NCBI RefSeq assembly: GCF_015751785.1
Contig: NZ_JADOTY010000001.1
Location: 1,364,001-1,428,000 of the forward strand
Length of the DNA: 64,000 nt
DNA from: Micromonospora vinacea
Lineage (GTDB): Bacteria; Actinomycetota; Actinomycetes; Mycobacteriales; Micromonosporaceae
Direction of reading: 5' to 3'
Under the pieces are notes generated by a model. The model saw only the letters and a program-made list of their open reading frames with translations. It was not told the DNA's origin and made no database searches. Position 1 is the stretch's first letter, and every line of letters begins with the position of its first letter. Positions 1-8,380 of the stretch are shown here, in pieces. Made by a program: the position numbers and the translations under genes.

Positions 1-1099
1 GCCCTCCGACGGCGGCGGCCAGCACCGGCGTACCGCAGGCCTGCGCCTCCAGGGCGACCAGCCCGAACGATTCGTTGTGCGACGGCACCGCGACCAGATC
101 CGCCGCCCGGTACAGGGCCGGAAGGTCGTCCCCGGTCAGCGGCGGCAGGAACCGCACCCCGTCGCTGACCCCGAGCTTGGCGGTCAGCTCGATCAGGGCG
201 GTCGGCCGGTCCAGCCCACTGCCGCTGGGCCCGCCGCAGATCACCACTGTCACCTGATCGGCCAGCGCCGGGTCGCGCTCCCGCAACGCGGCGATCGCGC
301 GGATCAGCACGTCGGGGGCCTTGAGTGGCTGGATCCGACCGACGAAGGCAACCACGTACCCGTCGACCGGAAGCCCCAGCCGGCGACGGGCCTGGCGGGC
401 GGCCGCGGACCGGTCGCCCGGCGCGGGCCGGAACCGGGCCAGGTCGACGCCCGGCTGCACCACGGAAACCCGGGTCGGGTCGGCGTCGTACCGGTCGAGC
501 AGGTCGCTGGCCTCGACCCGGGTGTTGGCGACCAGCCGGTCCGCCTCGGCGACGACCTGTTCCTCGCCGATGACCCGGGCCTTGGGCTCCGGCCGGTCAC
601 CGGCCGCGAGCTGGGCGTTCTTGACCTTCGCCAGGGTGTGCGCGGTGTGCACCAGCGGCACCCCCCAGCGCTCCTTGGCCAGCCAGCCAACCTGGCCGGA
701 GAGCCAGTAGTGCGAGTGGATCAGGTCGTAGTGGCCGGGCGGGCGGGACGCTTCCGCGCGCAGCACCCCGGCCGTGAAGGCGCAGAGCTGACCGGGCAGC
801 TCCTCCTTGGTGAGACCCTCCAGGGGGCCGGAGGTGATGTGCCGGACCTGCACGCCGGGCGCCATCTCGACCACCGGGGGGAGGTCGCCGGAGGTGGCCC
901 GGGTGAAGATCTCCACCTCCACGTTGGCCTCGGCGAGACGCCGGGCGACTTCGAGGATGTAGACGTTCATTCCGCCGGCATCACCCGTGCCGGGCTGGTG
1001 CAGGGGGGAGGTGTGTACCGACAGGGTCGCGATTCGGCGAGGCCGGGGCCACGGTTGGGCACCTCGCTGACGCCCGACACCGGTGTGCATTTCCGCCAC
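1..1099 (-). CDS. mshA: D-inositol-3-phosphate glycosyltransferase MshA (3' end outside window)
   Basis: This is the GT4-family enzyme that transfers GlcNAc from UDP-GlcNAc to inositol-3-phosphate, the first step of mycothiol synthesis in the cytosol. The reading frame shows [20 protein letters not shown] near the N-terminus, then [33 protein letters not shown] and [19 protein letters not shown], all typical of MshA. The frame is open to base 1, so the last part of the C-terminal domain is missing. I chose GTG at 1097-1099 because GGAG lies five bases upstream; an in-frame ATG at 1088-1090 is the alternative. The gene is transcribed leftwards out of the window and is divergent from the SDR gene at 1305. 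mshD lies about 39 kb away in the same window. Confidence 0.93.
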   Translation of the reverse strand, partial: MAEMHTGVGRQRGAQPWPRPRRIATLSVHTSPLHQPGTGDAGGMNVYILEVARRLAEANVEVEIFTRATSGDLPPVVEMAPGVQVRHITSGPLEGLTKEELPGQLCAFTAGVLRAEASRPPGHYDLIHSHYWLSGQVGWLAKERWGVPLVHTAHTLAKVKNAQLAAGDRPEPKARVIGEEQVVAEADRLVANTRVEASDLLDRYDADPTRVSVVQPGVDLARFRPAPGDRSAAARQARRRLGLPVDGYVVAFVGRIQPLKAPDVLIRAIAALRERDPALADQVTVVICGGPSGSGLDRPTALIELTAKLGVSDGVRFLPPLTGDDLPALYRAADLVAVPSHNESFGLVALEAQACGTPVLAAAVGG

Positions 1100-1304
1100 A
1101 TCCGCTCCTTCTTCACGGTTGATGCCGTCTCGCACGACCGGCGCTTCTCGGTCAACCTGTACGCCGGATGTCATCTTCCCCATCGGGCTTCGGAAATTCC
1201 CCGGCGCGGCACCTCGGCGTGACGGACCTCATCACCGGACGCCCACCAATGGCCGCCGTACGCCCGGTCGGGGCGGGTCGTACGCCCGCTGTGACAATGT
1301 CGGG

Positions 1305-2066
1305 ATGACCTCAGTCGCCATCGTCACCGGAGCGTCCAGCGGGATCGGCGCGGCCACCGCCCGCCGGCTCGCCGCCGAGGGCTTCCACGTGCTCGCCGCC
1401 GCCCGCCGCGCCGACCGGCTCACCGAGCTGGTCGCCGAGATCACCGCCGCCGGCGGGCAGGCCACCGCCGTGACCTGCGACATCACCTCGGACGAGTCGG
1501 TGGCCCGGCTGGCCGAGGCCGCCGCCCAGGCACCCGGGCCGGTCACCCTGCTGGTCAACAACGCCGGCGGTGCGCGCGGACTGGACCCGGTGGAGTCCGG
1601 CTCGGTCGCCGACTGGCAGTGGATGTACGACGTGAACGTGCTCGGCACCCTCCGGGTCACCCAGGCGCTGCTGCCGGCGCTGGAGGCCTCCGGTTCCGGC
1701 ACCATCGTGGTGGTCTCCTCCACCGCCGGGCTGACCGTCTACGAGGGTGGGGGCGGCTACACCGCAGCGAAGCACGCGCAGACCGCCATCGCCGGCACAC
1801 TGCGCCTGGAGTTGTGTGGCCGGCCGCTGCGGGTCATCGAGATCGACCCGGGCATGGTGAAGACCGAGGAGTTCGGGCTGGTCCGCTTCGAGGGCGACGC
1901 GGAACGGGCGGCCGCCGTCTACGCCGGAGTGCCGGGGCCCCTGGTCGCCGAGGACGTCGCCGACTGCATCGCCTGGTGCGCCACCCGCCCGGAGCACGTC
2001 AACATCGACCGGCTGGTGGTCCGGCCCCGGGCACAGGCCGCGCAGCACAAGGTGCACCGGGTCTAG
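1305..2066 (+). CDS. SDR family NAD(P)-dependent oxidoreductase
   Basis: A classical short-chain dehydrogenase/reductase of 253 residues. TGASSGIG at residues 8-15 binds the dinucleotide, NNAG follows at about 85-88, a catalytic Ser lies in VVVSSTAG near 139, and YTAAK at 152-156 supplies Tyr and Lys. The substrate cannot be told from sequence. GACAAT ends six bases before the ATG with no clear Shine-Dalgarno, which suggests a leaderless mRNA. The next gene starts 62 bases downstream with its own ribosome site, so the two may be co-transcribed. Confidence 0.9.
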   Translation: MTSVAIVTGASSGIGAATARRLAAEGFHVLAAARRADRLTELVAEITAAGGQATAVTCDITSDESVARLAEAAAQAPGPVTLLVNNAGGARGLDPVESGSVADWQWMYDVNVLGTLRVTQALLPALEASGSGTIVVVSSTAGLTVYEGGGGYTAAKHAQTAIAGTLRLELCGRPLRVIEIDPGMVKTEEFGLVRFEGDAERAAAVYAGVPGPLVAEDVADCIAWCATRPEHVNIDRLVVRPRAQAAQHKVHRV

Positions 2067-2128
2067 CGAGGAATGAGCCGGGTTTTCGAGCCCCGCAGTC
2101 GCGAACGGAGATTGGCCCGGAGGTCGAC

Positions 2129-2917
2129 ATGAGCCCTGCGGCGCGGCGCCGGCCGTTCGGCGTGGTCACCCGCGGCACGACGAATCCGAACCGGCTCCGT
2201 CGGGTGGACAACTGGATCGTCGCCACCTGCGCCGACCGGCTGTTGGCGGCGGATGACCCCCTGGTGGTCGACCTCGGTTACGGCGCCACCCCGGTGACCG
2301 CTGTGGAGTTGCGCGCCCGACTGGCAGCCGGGGTCCGTCCGGACGTACGGCTGGTCGGGTTGGAGATCGACGCTGCCCGGGTGGCCGCCGCGGCGCCGGC
2401 CGCCGACCCACCCGGGCTGACGTTCGCCCGGGGTGGGTTCGAGTTGGCCGGGCTCCGGCCGGTGCTGGTCCGCGCGTTCAACGTGCTGCGACAGTACGAC
2501 GAGAGCGAGGTGGCCGAGGCGTGGCAGACGATGACCGCCGCGCTCGCCCCCGGTGGGGCGCTCGTCGAGGGCACGTGTGACGAGTTGGGGCGGCTCGCCA
2601 GCTGGTTGCTGATCGACGCCGAGGGCCCCCGGACGCTGACAGTGGCAGCGAAGCTCACCACGCTGGGCAGTCCCGCCGAGTTGGCCGAGCGGCTGCCCAA
2701 GGCGCTGATACACCGCAACGTTCCCGGTGAGCCGGTGCACGCCCTGATCCGCGCCCTGGACGACGCCTGGCAGGCCGCCGCCCCGTACGCCACCTTCGGC
2801 CCCCGCCAACGCTGGCTGCGCGCGGTGACCAGCCTCCGCGAGACCGGCTGGCCCATCCTCGACAACCCCACCCGCTGGCGCCAGGGCGAACTAACCGTCC
2901 CCTGGCCCCTCCCCTGA
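2129..2917 (+). CDS. class I SAM-dependent methyltransferase-like protein
   Basis: A 262-residue protein with a Rossmann-type SAM-binding start: VVDLGYGATPVT at residues 46-57 (motif I), followed by LVGLEID about 20 residues later (acidic loop of motif II). The N-terminus carries RGTTNPNRLRRVDNW. The substrate is unknown. ATG 2129 is preceded by GGAGG five bases upstream. It lies downstream of the SDR gene on the same strand and ends just before an intergenic inverted repeat. Confidence 0.75.
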   Translation: MSPAARRRPFGVVTRGTTNPNRLRRVDNWIVATCADRLLAADDPLVVDLGYGATPVTAVELRARLAAGVRPDVRLVGLEIDAARVAAAAPAADPPGLTFARGGFELAGLRPVLVRAFNVLRQYDESEVAEAWQTMTAALAPGGALVEGTCDELGRLASWLLIDAEGPRTLTVAAKLTTLGSPAELAERLPKALIHRNVPGEPVHALIRALDDAWQAAAPYATFGPRQRWLRAVTSLRETGWPILDNPTRWRQGELTVPWPLP

Positions 2918-2944
2918 CCCCCGCCCCGCCCCGCCCCCGCACGC

Positions 2945-3014
2945 CGATCTTGCGTTTTCGGTCGACGATTCGCACCCTTTCATCTCTTTTGCCCCCACAG
3001 AAACTGCAAGATCG
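2945..3014. repeat. intergenic inverted repeat, family A
   Basis: The gap between the methyltransferase and murB holds an imperfect inverted repeat. The left arm CGATCTTGCGTTTTCGG starts at 2945 and the right arm CAGAAACTGCAAGATCG ends at 3014, about 35 bases apart. The CAAGATC word recurs in two other intergenic gaps of this window (10937-10943 and 12436-12442). The spot is between convergent genes, so it may also act as a terminator. Confidence 0.6.
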
Positions 3015-3049
3015 CGGGAGCAGAGGGGGCGAGCGTGGGTGGGTGGGGG

Positions 3050-4132
3050 TTAGAGGGTGCAGTTGATGAGGACTGGTTCGGGGTGCAGGGTCACGCCGAA
3101 GCGGGCGTGGACCTGGTCGCGGATGGTGCGAGCCAGGGTGAGCAGGTCGGCGGTGTGGGCGGTGCCGCTGCGGTTGGTCAGCGCCAGGGTGTGCTTGCTG
3201 GAGATGGCCACCCCACCCTCGCCGGGGTGGCCCTTGGCGAAGCCGGCCTTGTCGATCAGCCAGGCGGCGCTCACCTTGACCAGGCCGTCCGCCCCGGGCC
3301 AGGCGGGCGGGTCGCCCACCTCGGCGGAACGTTCCAGGAGCTGCTCGTACGTCGCCCGGTCGAGCACCGGGTTGGTGAAGAAGGAGCCGACCGAGCGAGT
3401 GTCCGGGTCGTTGGCGTCGAGCACCATCCCCTTGCCCGCACGGAGCCGCAGCACCACCGATCGGGCGTCCGCCAGCGGCACCTGGTCGCCCACCTCGACA
3501 CCGAGGGCTCTGGCCAGCTCCGCGTAGCGCACCGGCCCGGAGAGCGGCGACCGGGTGAGCCGGAAGTCGACCGAGAGCACCACCCAGCGGTCCATGTACT
3601 TGAAGATGCTGCCCCGGTAGGCGAAGCCGCAGTCGGCGGCGGGGATGACCTGGCGGGTGCCCTCGACCCGGTCGTACACCTCGACGCCGGTGATGGTCTC
3701 GGCGACCTCCTGGCCGTACGCGCCGACGTTCTGGATCGGGGTGGCACCGGTCGAGCCGGGGATGCCGGAGAGGCACTCCAGCCCGGCCCAGCCGTTGGCG
3801 ACCGTGGTGGCGACCAGGTCGTCCCACGGCTCGCCGGCGTCGACCCGTACGGTGACCGAGGTGGCGTCCTCGGCGATGACCCGCACGCCACGGGAGCGCA
3901 CCAGGACGACGGTGCCGGGGAAGCCGTCGTCGCCGATCACCACGTTGCTGCCCCCGGCCAGGATCAGGACCGGCTCCGTCGCGGTCCGCACCGCCTGGAC
4001 GAGCTCATCGGCACTGCTGGCGGCGACGATCCGCTCGGCCGGCCCACCCGTTCGCAGGGTGGTGTAGCCGGCGAGTGGACCGGGGATGGCACGATCGGCG
4101 TCGGTTGTCGGCTGGGCGGAGGCGTCTGGCAC
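3050..4132 (-). CDS. murB: UDP-N-acetylmuramate dehydrogenase MurB
   Basis: FAD-dependent reductase that converts UDP-GlcNAc-enolpyruvate to UDP-MurNAc in peptidoglycan synthesis. The 360-residue product has GGSNVVI at 60-66, CLSGIPGSTGATPIQNVGAY at 120-139 (FAD binding), and SVGSFFTNP at 247-255, where Ser250 matches the catalytic serine, then AWLIDKAGFAKG near the C-terminus. Start GTG 4130-4132 is preceded by TAAGGT seven bases away, a leaderless arrangement. An open frame continues far upstream on this strand, but it is a codon-bias shadow of the genes opposite. The gene is divergent from the gene at 4202. Confidence 0.95.
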   Translation of the reverse strand: MPDASAQPTTDADRAIPGPLAGYTTLRTGGPAERIVAASSADELVQAVRTATEPVLILAGGSNVVIGDDGFPGTVVLVRSRGVRVIAEDATSVTVRVDAGEPWDDLVATTVANGWAGLECLSGIPGSTGATPIQNVGAYGQEVAETITGVEVYDRVEGTRQVIPAADCGFAYRGSIFKYMDRWVVLSVDFRLTRSPLSGPVRYAELARALGVEVGDQVPLADARSVVLRLRAGKGMVLDANDPDTRSVGSFFTNPVLDRATYEQLLERSAEVGDPPAWPGADGLVKVSAAWLIDKAGFAKGHPGEGGVAISSKHTLALTNRSGTAHTADLLTLARTIRDQVHARFGVTLHPEPVLINCTL

Positions 4133-4201
4133 GCCCTTCACCTTAGGCTGACAAGTAGCCGTGGCACCCACTGGTCGCCCGGCACCCCCGGGAGGATGGC
4201 G

Positions 4202-4960
4202 ATGAGCAGACTGCAGGGCAGCAAGGATTTCTGGATCGGGGCGCTCCGGACGGAGGGTCCGGCTTTCGCGGCGGCGGTGGCCGAGGCGCCGCCGGAGACA
4301 CCGGTGCTGTCCTGTCCGGGCTGGACGGTCAACGACCTCACACTGCACATGGCCGGCATCTACCACTGGGTGTCGTCGTTCGCCGGTTCCGGCCAGACCA
4401 GCCAACCGCCTCGGCGGGAGCAGCCTGAGGCCGACCCGGGCGTGAACGCGCTCCAGCTGTGGCAGCAGGGTTACGACCGGGTGATGACCCTCTTCGACGG
4501 GCTCGACCCGGAGGCACCGGCGTGGAACTGGGCCCCGCAGCCGAAGAAGGCCGGTTTCTGGCCGCGTCGGATGGCGCACGAGACGGCTGTGCACCGCTGG
4601 GACGCCCAGCTCGCCATCGGGGCTGGTGACCCGGTGGAGGCGAAGCTCGCAGCCGACGGGGTGAGTGAGGTGCTGGACACCTGGCTGCCGGCGGGTCGGA
4701 GGCAGGTGCCGGGTGACTGGCACGGGGTGGTGCAGCTCTGCGCGACCGACGCGGCCCAGGAGTGGTATCTGCGGCTGCGCGGCGAGGGGGTGGCGCTGCT
4801 CGACACCGCGACCATCTTCGACCACGACGATCACCACGCCCGCGCCCAGGTCAGTGGCACCGCGAGCGACCTGTTGCTGGCGGTCTGGGGGCGGGTGAGC
4901 TTCGAGACGCTGGACGTGGTCGGCGACCGCGCCCTGTTGGACGGCCTGCGCACCGGCTGA
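4202..4960 (+). CDS. maleylpyruvate isomerase (DinB/MDMPI) family protein
   Basis: A 252-residue member of the mycothiol-dependent maleylpyruvate isomerase N-terminal domain family (DinB fold). The N-terminal half shows PGWTVNDLTLHMAGIYHW (residues 39-56) and, further on, AHETAVHRWDAQLA, which supply histidines of the family's metal site. The C-terminal half resembles the MDMPI C-domain. The actual thiol-transfer or isomerase reaction is unknown. ATG 4202 lies six bases after GGGAGG; the ATG at 4196 is too close to that site. A strong hairpin follows the stop. Confidence 0.82.
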   Translation: MSRLQGSKDFWIGALRTEGPAFAAAVAEAPPETPVLSCPGWTVNDLTLHMAGIYHWVSSFAGSGQTSQPPRREQPEADPGVNALQLWQQGYDRVMTLFDGLDPEAPAWNWAPQPKKAGFWPRRMAHETAVHRWDAQLAIGAGDPVEAKLAADGVSEVLDTWLPAGRRQVPGDWHGVVQLCATDAAQEWYLRLRGEGVALLDTATIFDHDDHHARAQVSGTASDLLLAVWGRVSFETLDVVGDRALLDGLRTG

Positions 4961-4974
4961 CCGATTCAGAACGA

Positions 4975-5010
4975 ACGAGGGCGTCACCCCGGCGGGGGTG
5001 GCGCCCTCGT
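4975..5010. terminator. strong hairpin terminator
   Basis: A 16-bp stem runs from ACGAGGGCG to CGCCCTCGT around a GGCG loop, with one G-T pair. It has no long U-tract, as is common for actinobacterial terminators. It sits 14 bases after the stop of the MDMPI-family gene and separates it from the sugar operon. Confidence 0.85.
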
Positions 5011-5071
5011 CGCGTACGGGGATCCGTCGTGCTGCGCCCCGGCGAGCGTTCATCACGGGAACGCAACGCTG

Positions 5072-5085
5072 AGAGAGCGCTCTCT
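5072..5085. promoter_or_regulatory. LacI-type operator 1 of the sugar operon
   Basis: AGAGAGCGCTCTCT is a perfect 14-bp palindrome with the central CG typical of LacI-family operators. It resembles the CebR operator core GAGCGCTC known from Streptomyces. Its last base is the first T of the TTGACA box, so bound repressor would block the -35 region. Confidence 0.82.
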
Positions 5086-5113
5086 TGACAGTGGGTTGGC
5101 CACCCACCACAGT
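5085..5113 (+). promoter_or_regulatory. promoter of the ceb-like operon
   Basis: A perfect -35 box TTGACA (5085-5090) is followed 17 bases later by CACAGT (5108-5113) as a weak -10. The promoter lies between two copies of the same palindrome, so both would bracket RNA polymerase. The gene start is 63 bases further on. Confidence 0.7.
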
Positions 5114-5118
5114 GTCGT

Positions 5119-5130
5119 GAGAGCGCTCTC
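5119..5130. promoter_or_regulatory. LacI-type operator 2 of the sugar operon
   Basis: GAGAGCGCTCTC is a perfect 12-bp palindrome identical to the core of operator 1. The two centres are 46 bp apart, somewhat more than four helical turns. It lies just past the -10 box, around the expected transcription start. Confidence 0.82.
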
Positions 5131-5176
5131 TTAGCCATTCGCCATCACCCACCCGCCTTGAGAGAGGTCGATAACC

Positions 5177-6481
5177 ATGGCTGTCTTCCCGCGCCGCCGC
5201 CTCGCCGCGGTGGCCCTCGCCGCCGCCACAGCCCTGCTCGTCACCGCTGGCTGCGGTGGCGGCGACGAGCCGGGCGACGGAAAGATCACCCTGACCGTCG
5301 ACGTCTTCGGCCAGTTCGGCTACGAGCAGCTCTACCAGGAGTACATGGCCGCGAACCCCGACGTGAAGATCGTCGAGCGCGGCACCGGCACCAACCTCGA
5401 CGAGTACTCGCCGAAGCTGACCCAGTGGCTCGCCGCCGGCCGAGGCGCCGGCGACGTGGTGGCCATCGAAGAGGGCCTGCTGGTCGAGTACAAGGCCAAT
5501 CCGGCGAACTTCGTCAACCTGCTGGACCACGGCGCCGCCGACCTCAAGGGCAACTTCCTGGAGTGGAAGTGGAACGCCGGCCTGACCGCCGACGGCAAGC
5601 AGCTCATCGGCCTCGGCACCGACGTCGGCGGCATCGCCATCTGCTACCGCAAGGACCTCTTCGAGAAGGCCGGCCTGCCCACCGAGCGGGACGCGGTTTC
5701 CAAGCTCTGGCCCACCTGGCCGGACTACATCACCACCGGCGAGCGGTTCACCGCGGCGAAGACCGGCGCGTCCTTCCTCGACGGGGCGACAAACACCTTC
5801 AACACCATCCTGCTGCAGACCGCCGGCAACACGACCGGCTACAGCTACTACGACACCAGCGGCAACCTCGTCGTCGACAGCAACCCATCGGTACGGCAGG
5901 CGTGGGACACCACAATGGACATCATCGACTCGGGCCTCTCCGGAAAGTACGGTTCCTGGTCGGAGGAGTGGGTCTCCGCCTTCAAGCAGTCGAAGTTCGC
6001 CACCATCGCCTGCCCCGCCTGGATGACCGGTGTCATCGAGGCCAACGCCGGCACCGACGCCCAGGGCAAGTGGGACATCGCCCGGGTGCCCGGCAACGGC
6101 GGTAACTGGGGCGGCTCGCACCTCGCCGTGCCCAAGCAGAGCAAGCACCAGGCCGAGGCGATCGAGCTGGCCAAGTTCCTGACCAGCGCCAAGGGGCAGA
6201 TCGGGGCGTTCAAGGCCAAGGGTCCGCTGCCCTCGTCCCCGCAGGCGCTCGACGACCCGGCGATCACCGGCGCCACCAACGCGTACTTCTCGGGGGCACC
6301 GGTCGGCGCCATCTTCGGCACCGGCGCGAAGAGCCTGAAGCCGGTCTACATGGGCCCGAAGAACCAGGCCGTACGGACCGAGGTGGAGAACGCCGTACGG
6401 ACCGTGGAGCTGGGTCAGCGCAACCCCGCGCAGGGCTGGACCGACGCGGTGAACAACGCGAAGAAGGCCGCCGCCAAGTAG
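5177..6481 (+). CDS. sugar ABC transporter substrate-binding lipoprotein (CebE-like)
   Basis: Family 1 extracellular solute-binding protein of 434 residues. The signal peptide has basic RRR, then a hydrophobic stretch and lipobox VTAGC with Cys26 as the lipidation site, so the protein is anchored outside the membrane. The body fits the MalE/CebE class. It is first in an operon with two permeases and a GH1 beta-glucosidase, so cellobiose or another beta-glucoside is the likely ligand, an inference from neighbours. Ribosome site GAGAGG lies upstream of ATG 5177. A hairpin follows the gene and may keep binding-protein mRNA more abundant than permease mRNA. Confidence 0.9.
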   Translation: MAVFPRRRLAAVALAAATALLVTAGCGGGDEPGDGKITLTVDVFGQFGYEQLYQEYMAANPDVKIVERGTGTNLDEYSPKLTQWLAAGRGAGDVVAIEEGLLVEYKANPANFVNLLDHGAADLKGNFLEWKWNAGLTADGKQLIGLGTDVGGIAICYRKDLFEKAGLPTERDAVSKLWPTWPDYITTGERFTAAKTGASFLDGATNTFNTILLQTAGNTTGYSYYDTSGNLVVDSNPSVRQAWDTTMDIIDSGLSGKYGSWSEEWVSAFKQSKFATIACPAWMTGVIEANAGTDAQGKWDIARVPGNGGNWGGSHLAVPKQSKHQAEAIELAKFLTSAKGQIGAFKAKGPLPSSPQALDDPAITGATNAYFSGAPVGAIFGTGAKSLKPVYMGPKNQAVRTEVENAVRTVELGQRNPAQGWTDAVNNAKKAAAK

Positions 6482-6494
6482 CCCGAGCGAGCGT

Positions 6495-6527
6495 GCGGGC
6501 GGGCCTCGGAGCAGAGGTCCCGCCCGC
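6495..6527 (+). terminator. intercistronic hairpin after the binding-protein gene
   Basis: GCGGGCGGG (6495-6503) pairs with CCCGCCCGC (6519-6527), with an inner CCTC/GAGG stem and one bulged T. It lies between binding protein and permease genes. In sugar ABC operons such hairpins usually cause partial termination or protect the upstream mRNA, giving more binding protein than permease. Confidence 0.7.
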
Positions 6528-6551
6528 CGCTACGGAAAGGAGTCCTCGGGC

Positions 6552-7550
6552 ATGACCGTCCAGCTCGACGCCCGTCCACCGGCCACACCGGCAACCGGTA
6601 ACCCCCGCCAATCCTCGGGTCGGCTCAGTCGGTTCGACACCCGCTTCTCGCCGTACCTCTACATCGCCCCGTTCTTCCTGATCTTCGGCGTCTTCGGGGC
6701 GTACCCGCTGGCGTACACCTTCTGGGTGTCGCTGCACGACTGGGACCTGCTCGGCGCCGACCACCCCTTCGTCGGCGCGGAGAACTACACCCGGCTGCTC
6801 GCCGACACCGACTTCTGGCACGCGCTGGTCAACACGCTGGGCATCTTCGTGATCTCCACGGTGCCGCAACTGCTCGCCGCGCTCTGGCTGGCCAACCTCC
6901 TGAACCGAGGGCTGCGGGCCCGCACCGGTTGGCGGATGGCGGTGCTCGTCCCGAACGTCACCTCGACGGCCGCCGTGGCGATCGTGTTCGGGGTGCTCTT
7001 CGGGCGCGAGTTCGGCATGATCAACTGGCTGCTCGACCTGGTCGGGCTGGACGCGATCGAGTGGAAATCCAACCGGCTGGCGTCCTGGGTGGCCATCTCC
7101 GCCATGGTCGACTGGCGGTGGACCGGCTACAACGCGCTGATCCTGCTGGCCGCGATGCAGGCCATCCCCCGCGACCTGTACGAGGCGGCGGCAATCGACG
7201 GCGCCAGCCGGGTCCGACAGTTCTGGTCGGTCACCGTGCCGCTGCTCAAGCCGACGATCATCTTCTGCACCATCATCGCCACCATCGGCGGCCTGCAACT
7301 CTTCACCGAGCCCCGGATGTTCCACTCCGGCACCAACCCGATCCGCGGCGGACCGCTGCGCGAGTCGCAGACCCTGACCATGTACATGTTCGAGAACGCC
7401 TTCGCCCCGCACTACAACTTCGGGTACGGCTCGGCCGTGGCCTGGCTGCTCTTCGCGCTCATCGCGATCGTCGCGGCGGTCAACGTGCTGATCCTGCGTC
7501 GACTCGGCGGCGGAGCGCGCCCCAACGCCCGGAAAGGAACCACCCGATGA
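6552..7550 (+). CDS. sugar ABC transporter permease (CebF/MalF-like)
   Basis: Integral membrane subunit of 332 residues with the MalF-type binding-protein-dependent transport domain. Hydrophobic segments include FSPYLYIAPFFLIFGVFG near the N-terminus. The cytoplasmic EAA loop is visible as YEAAAIDGASRVRQFWSVTV, the contact point for the ATPase. ATG 6552 follows GGAG nine bases upstream. The stop overlaps the next start as ATGA, so the two permeases are translationally coupled. Confidence 0.92.
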   Translation: MTVQLDARPPATPATGNPRQSSGRLSRFDTRFSPYLYIAPFFLIFGVFGAYPLAYTFWVSLHDWDLLGADHPFVGAENYTRLLADTDFWHALVNTLGIFVISTVPQLLAALWLANLLNRGLRARTGWRMAVLVPNVTSTAAVAIVFGVLFGREFGMINWLLDLVGLDAIEWKSNRLASWVAISAMVDWRWTGYNALILLAAMQAIPRDLYEAAAIDGASRVRQFWSVTVPLLKPTIIFCTIIATIGGLQLFTEPRMFHSGTNPIRGGPLRESQTLTMYMFENAFAPHYNFGYGSAVAWLLFALIAIVAAVNVLILRRLGGGARPNARKGTTR

Positions 7551-8380
7551 GCCGGCTCTGGCGGGCCAGCCCGCTCACCTACCTCGCCCTGGTCGTCGCC
7601 GCCGGCCTGTCGGTCTTCCCGATCTGGTGGATGTTCGTCGTCGCCAGCCGCAGCAACGACGCGATGGGCCAACTGCCACCCCCGGTCACCCCCGGCGGCA
7701 ACCTGGGCGCGAACATCGCCCGCCTGTTCGACAACACCGACGCGTACTTCCTGACCGGCCTGATCAACTCGGCGGTCGTCGCGACCACTGTGACCGTCTC
7801 CGTGGTGTTCTTCTCCAGCCTGGCCGGGTTCGCCTTCGCCAAGCTCAGGTTCCGTGGCCGCAACGCCATGCTGCTGGTGATCATCGCGACCATGATGGTG
7901 CCGACGCAGCTCGGCGTGATCCCGCTCTACCTGCTCATGACCAAGCTGCACTGGAACGACCGGCTGCCCGCGGTCATCGTCCCGGTGCTGGTCACCGGGT
8001 TCGGGGTGTTCATGATGCGGCAGTACGCCGGCCAGGCCATCAGCGACGAACTGATCGAGGCCGCCCGGATGGACGGCTGTGGCACCGCCCGGATCTGGTG
8101 GCACGTCGTCCTGCCCGCCCTGCGCCCCGCCGCCGCCGTCCTCGGTCTGCTCACCTTCATGACCACCTGGAACGACTTCCTCTGGCCGTACGCTGTATTG
8201 AACGATCCGGCGAATCCGACAGTGCAACTCTCCCTACGAGCACTGTCGGACGGGTATTACCAGGACATGTCGCAGGTGTTCACCGGAACGGCCATCGCGA
8301 CGCTGCCCCTGCTACTGGTCTTCGTGTTGTTCGGCCGGCAGATCATCGGCGGGATCATGGAAGGTGCGGTCAAGGCGTGA
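7547..8380 (+). CDS. sugar ABC transporter permease (CebG/MalG-like)
   Basis: Second membrane subunit, 277 residues, MalG type. EAARMDGCGTARIWWHVVLP is its EAA loop, and TWNDFLWPY near the C-terminus is typical of the family. It forms a heterodimer with the preceding permease. The start overlaps the previous stop (ATGA) and its own stop overlaps the glucosidase start (GTGA). No ATPase gene follows, so the importer must borrow one encoded elsewhere, as ceb systems borrow MsiK. Confidence 0.92.
   Translation: MSRLWRASPLTYLALVVAAGLSVFPIWWMFVVASRSNDAMGQLPPPVTPGGNLGANIARLFDNTDAYFLTGLINSAVVATTVTVSVVFFSSLAGFAFAKLRFRGRNAMLLVIIATMMVPTQLGVIPLYLLMTKLHWNDRLPAVIVPVLVTGFGVFMMRQYAGQAISDELIEAARMDGCGTARIWWHVVLPALRPAAAVLGLLTFMTTWNDFLWPYAVLNDPANPTVQLSLRALSDGYYQDMSQVFTGTAIATLPLLLVFVLFGRQIIGGIMEGAVKA

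Noticed and set aside
4133..6148. Long minus-strand open frame running upstream of murB across the MDMPI-family and cebE genes
   Set aside because: It has no domain content, is antisense to well-supported genes and arises from GC-rich third-position bias; murB has its own start with a promoter at 4140.
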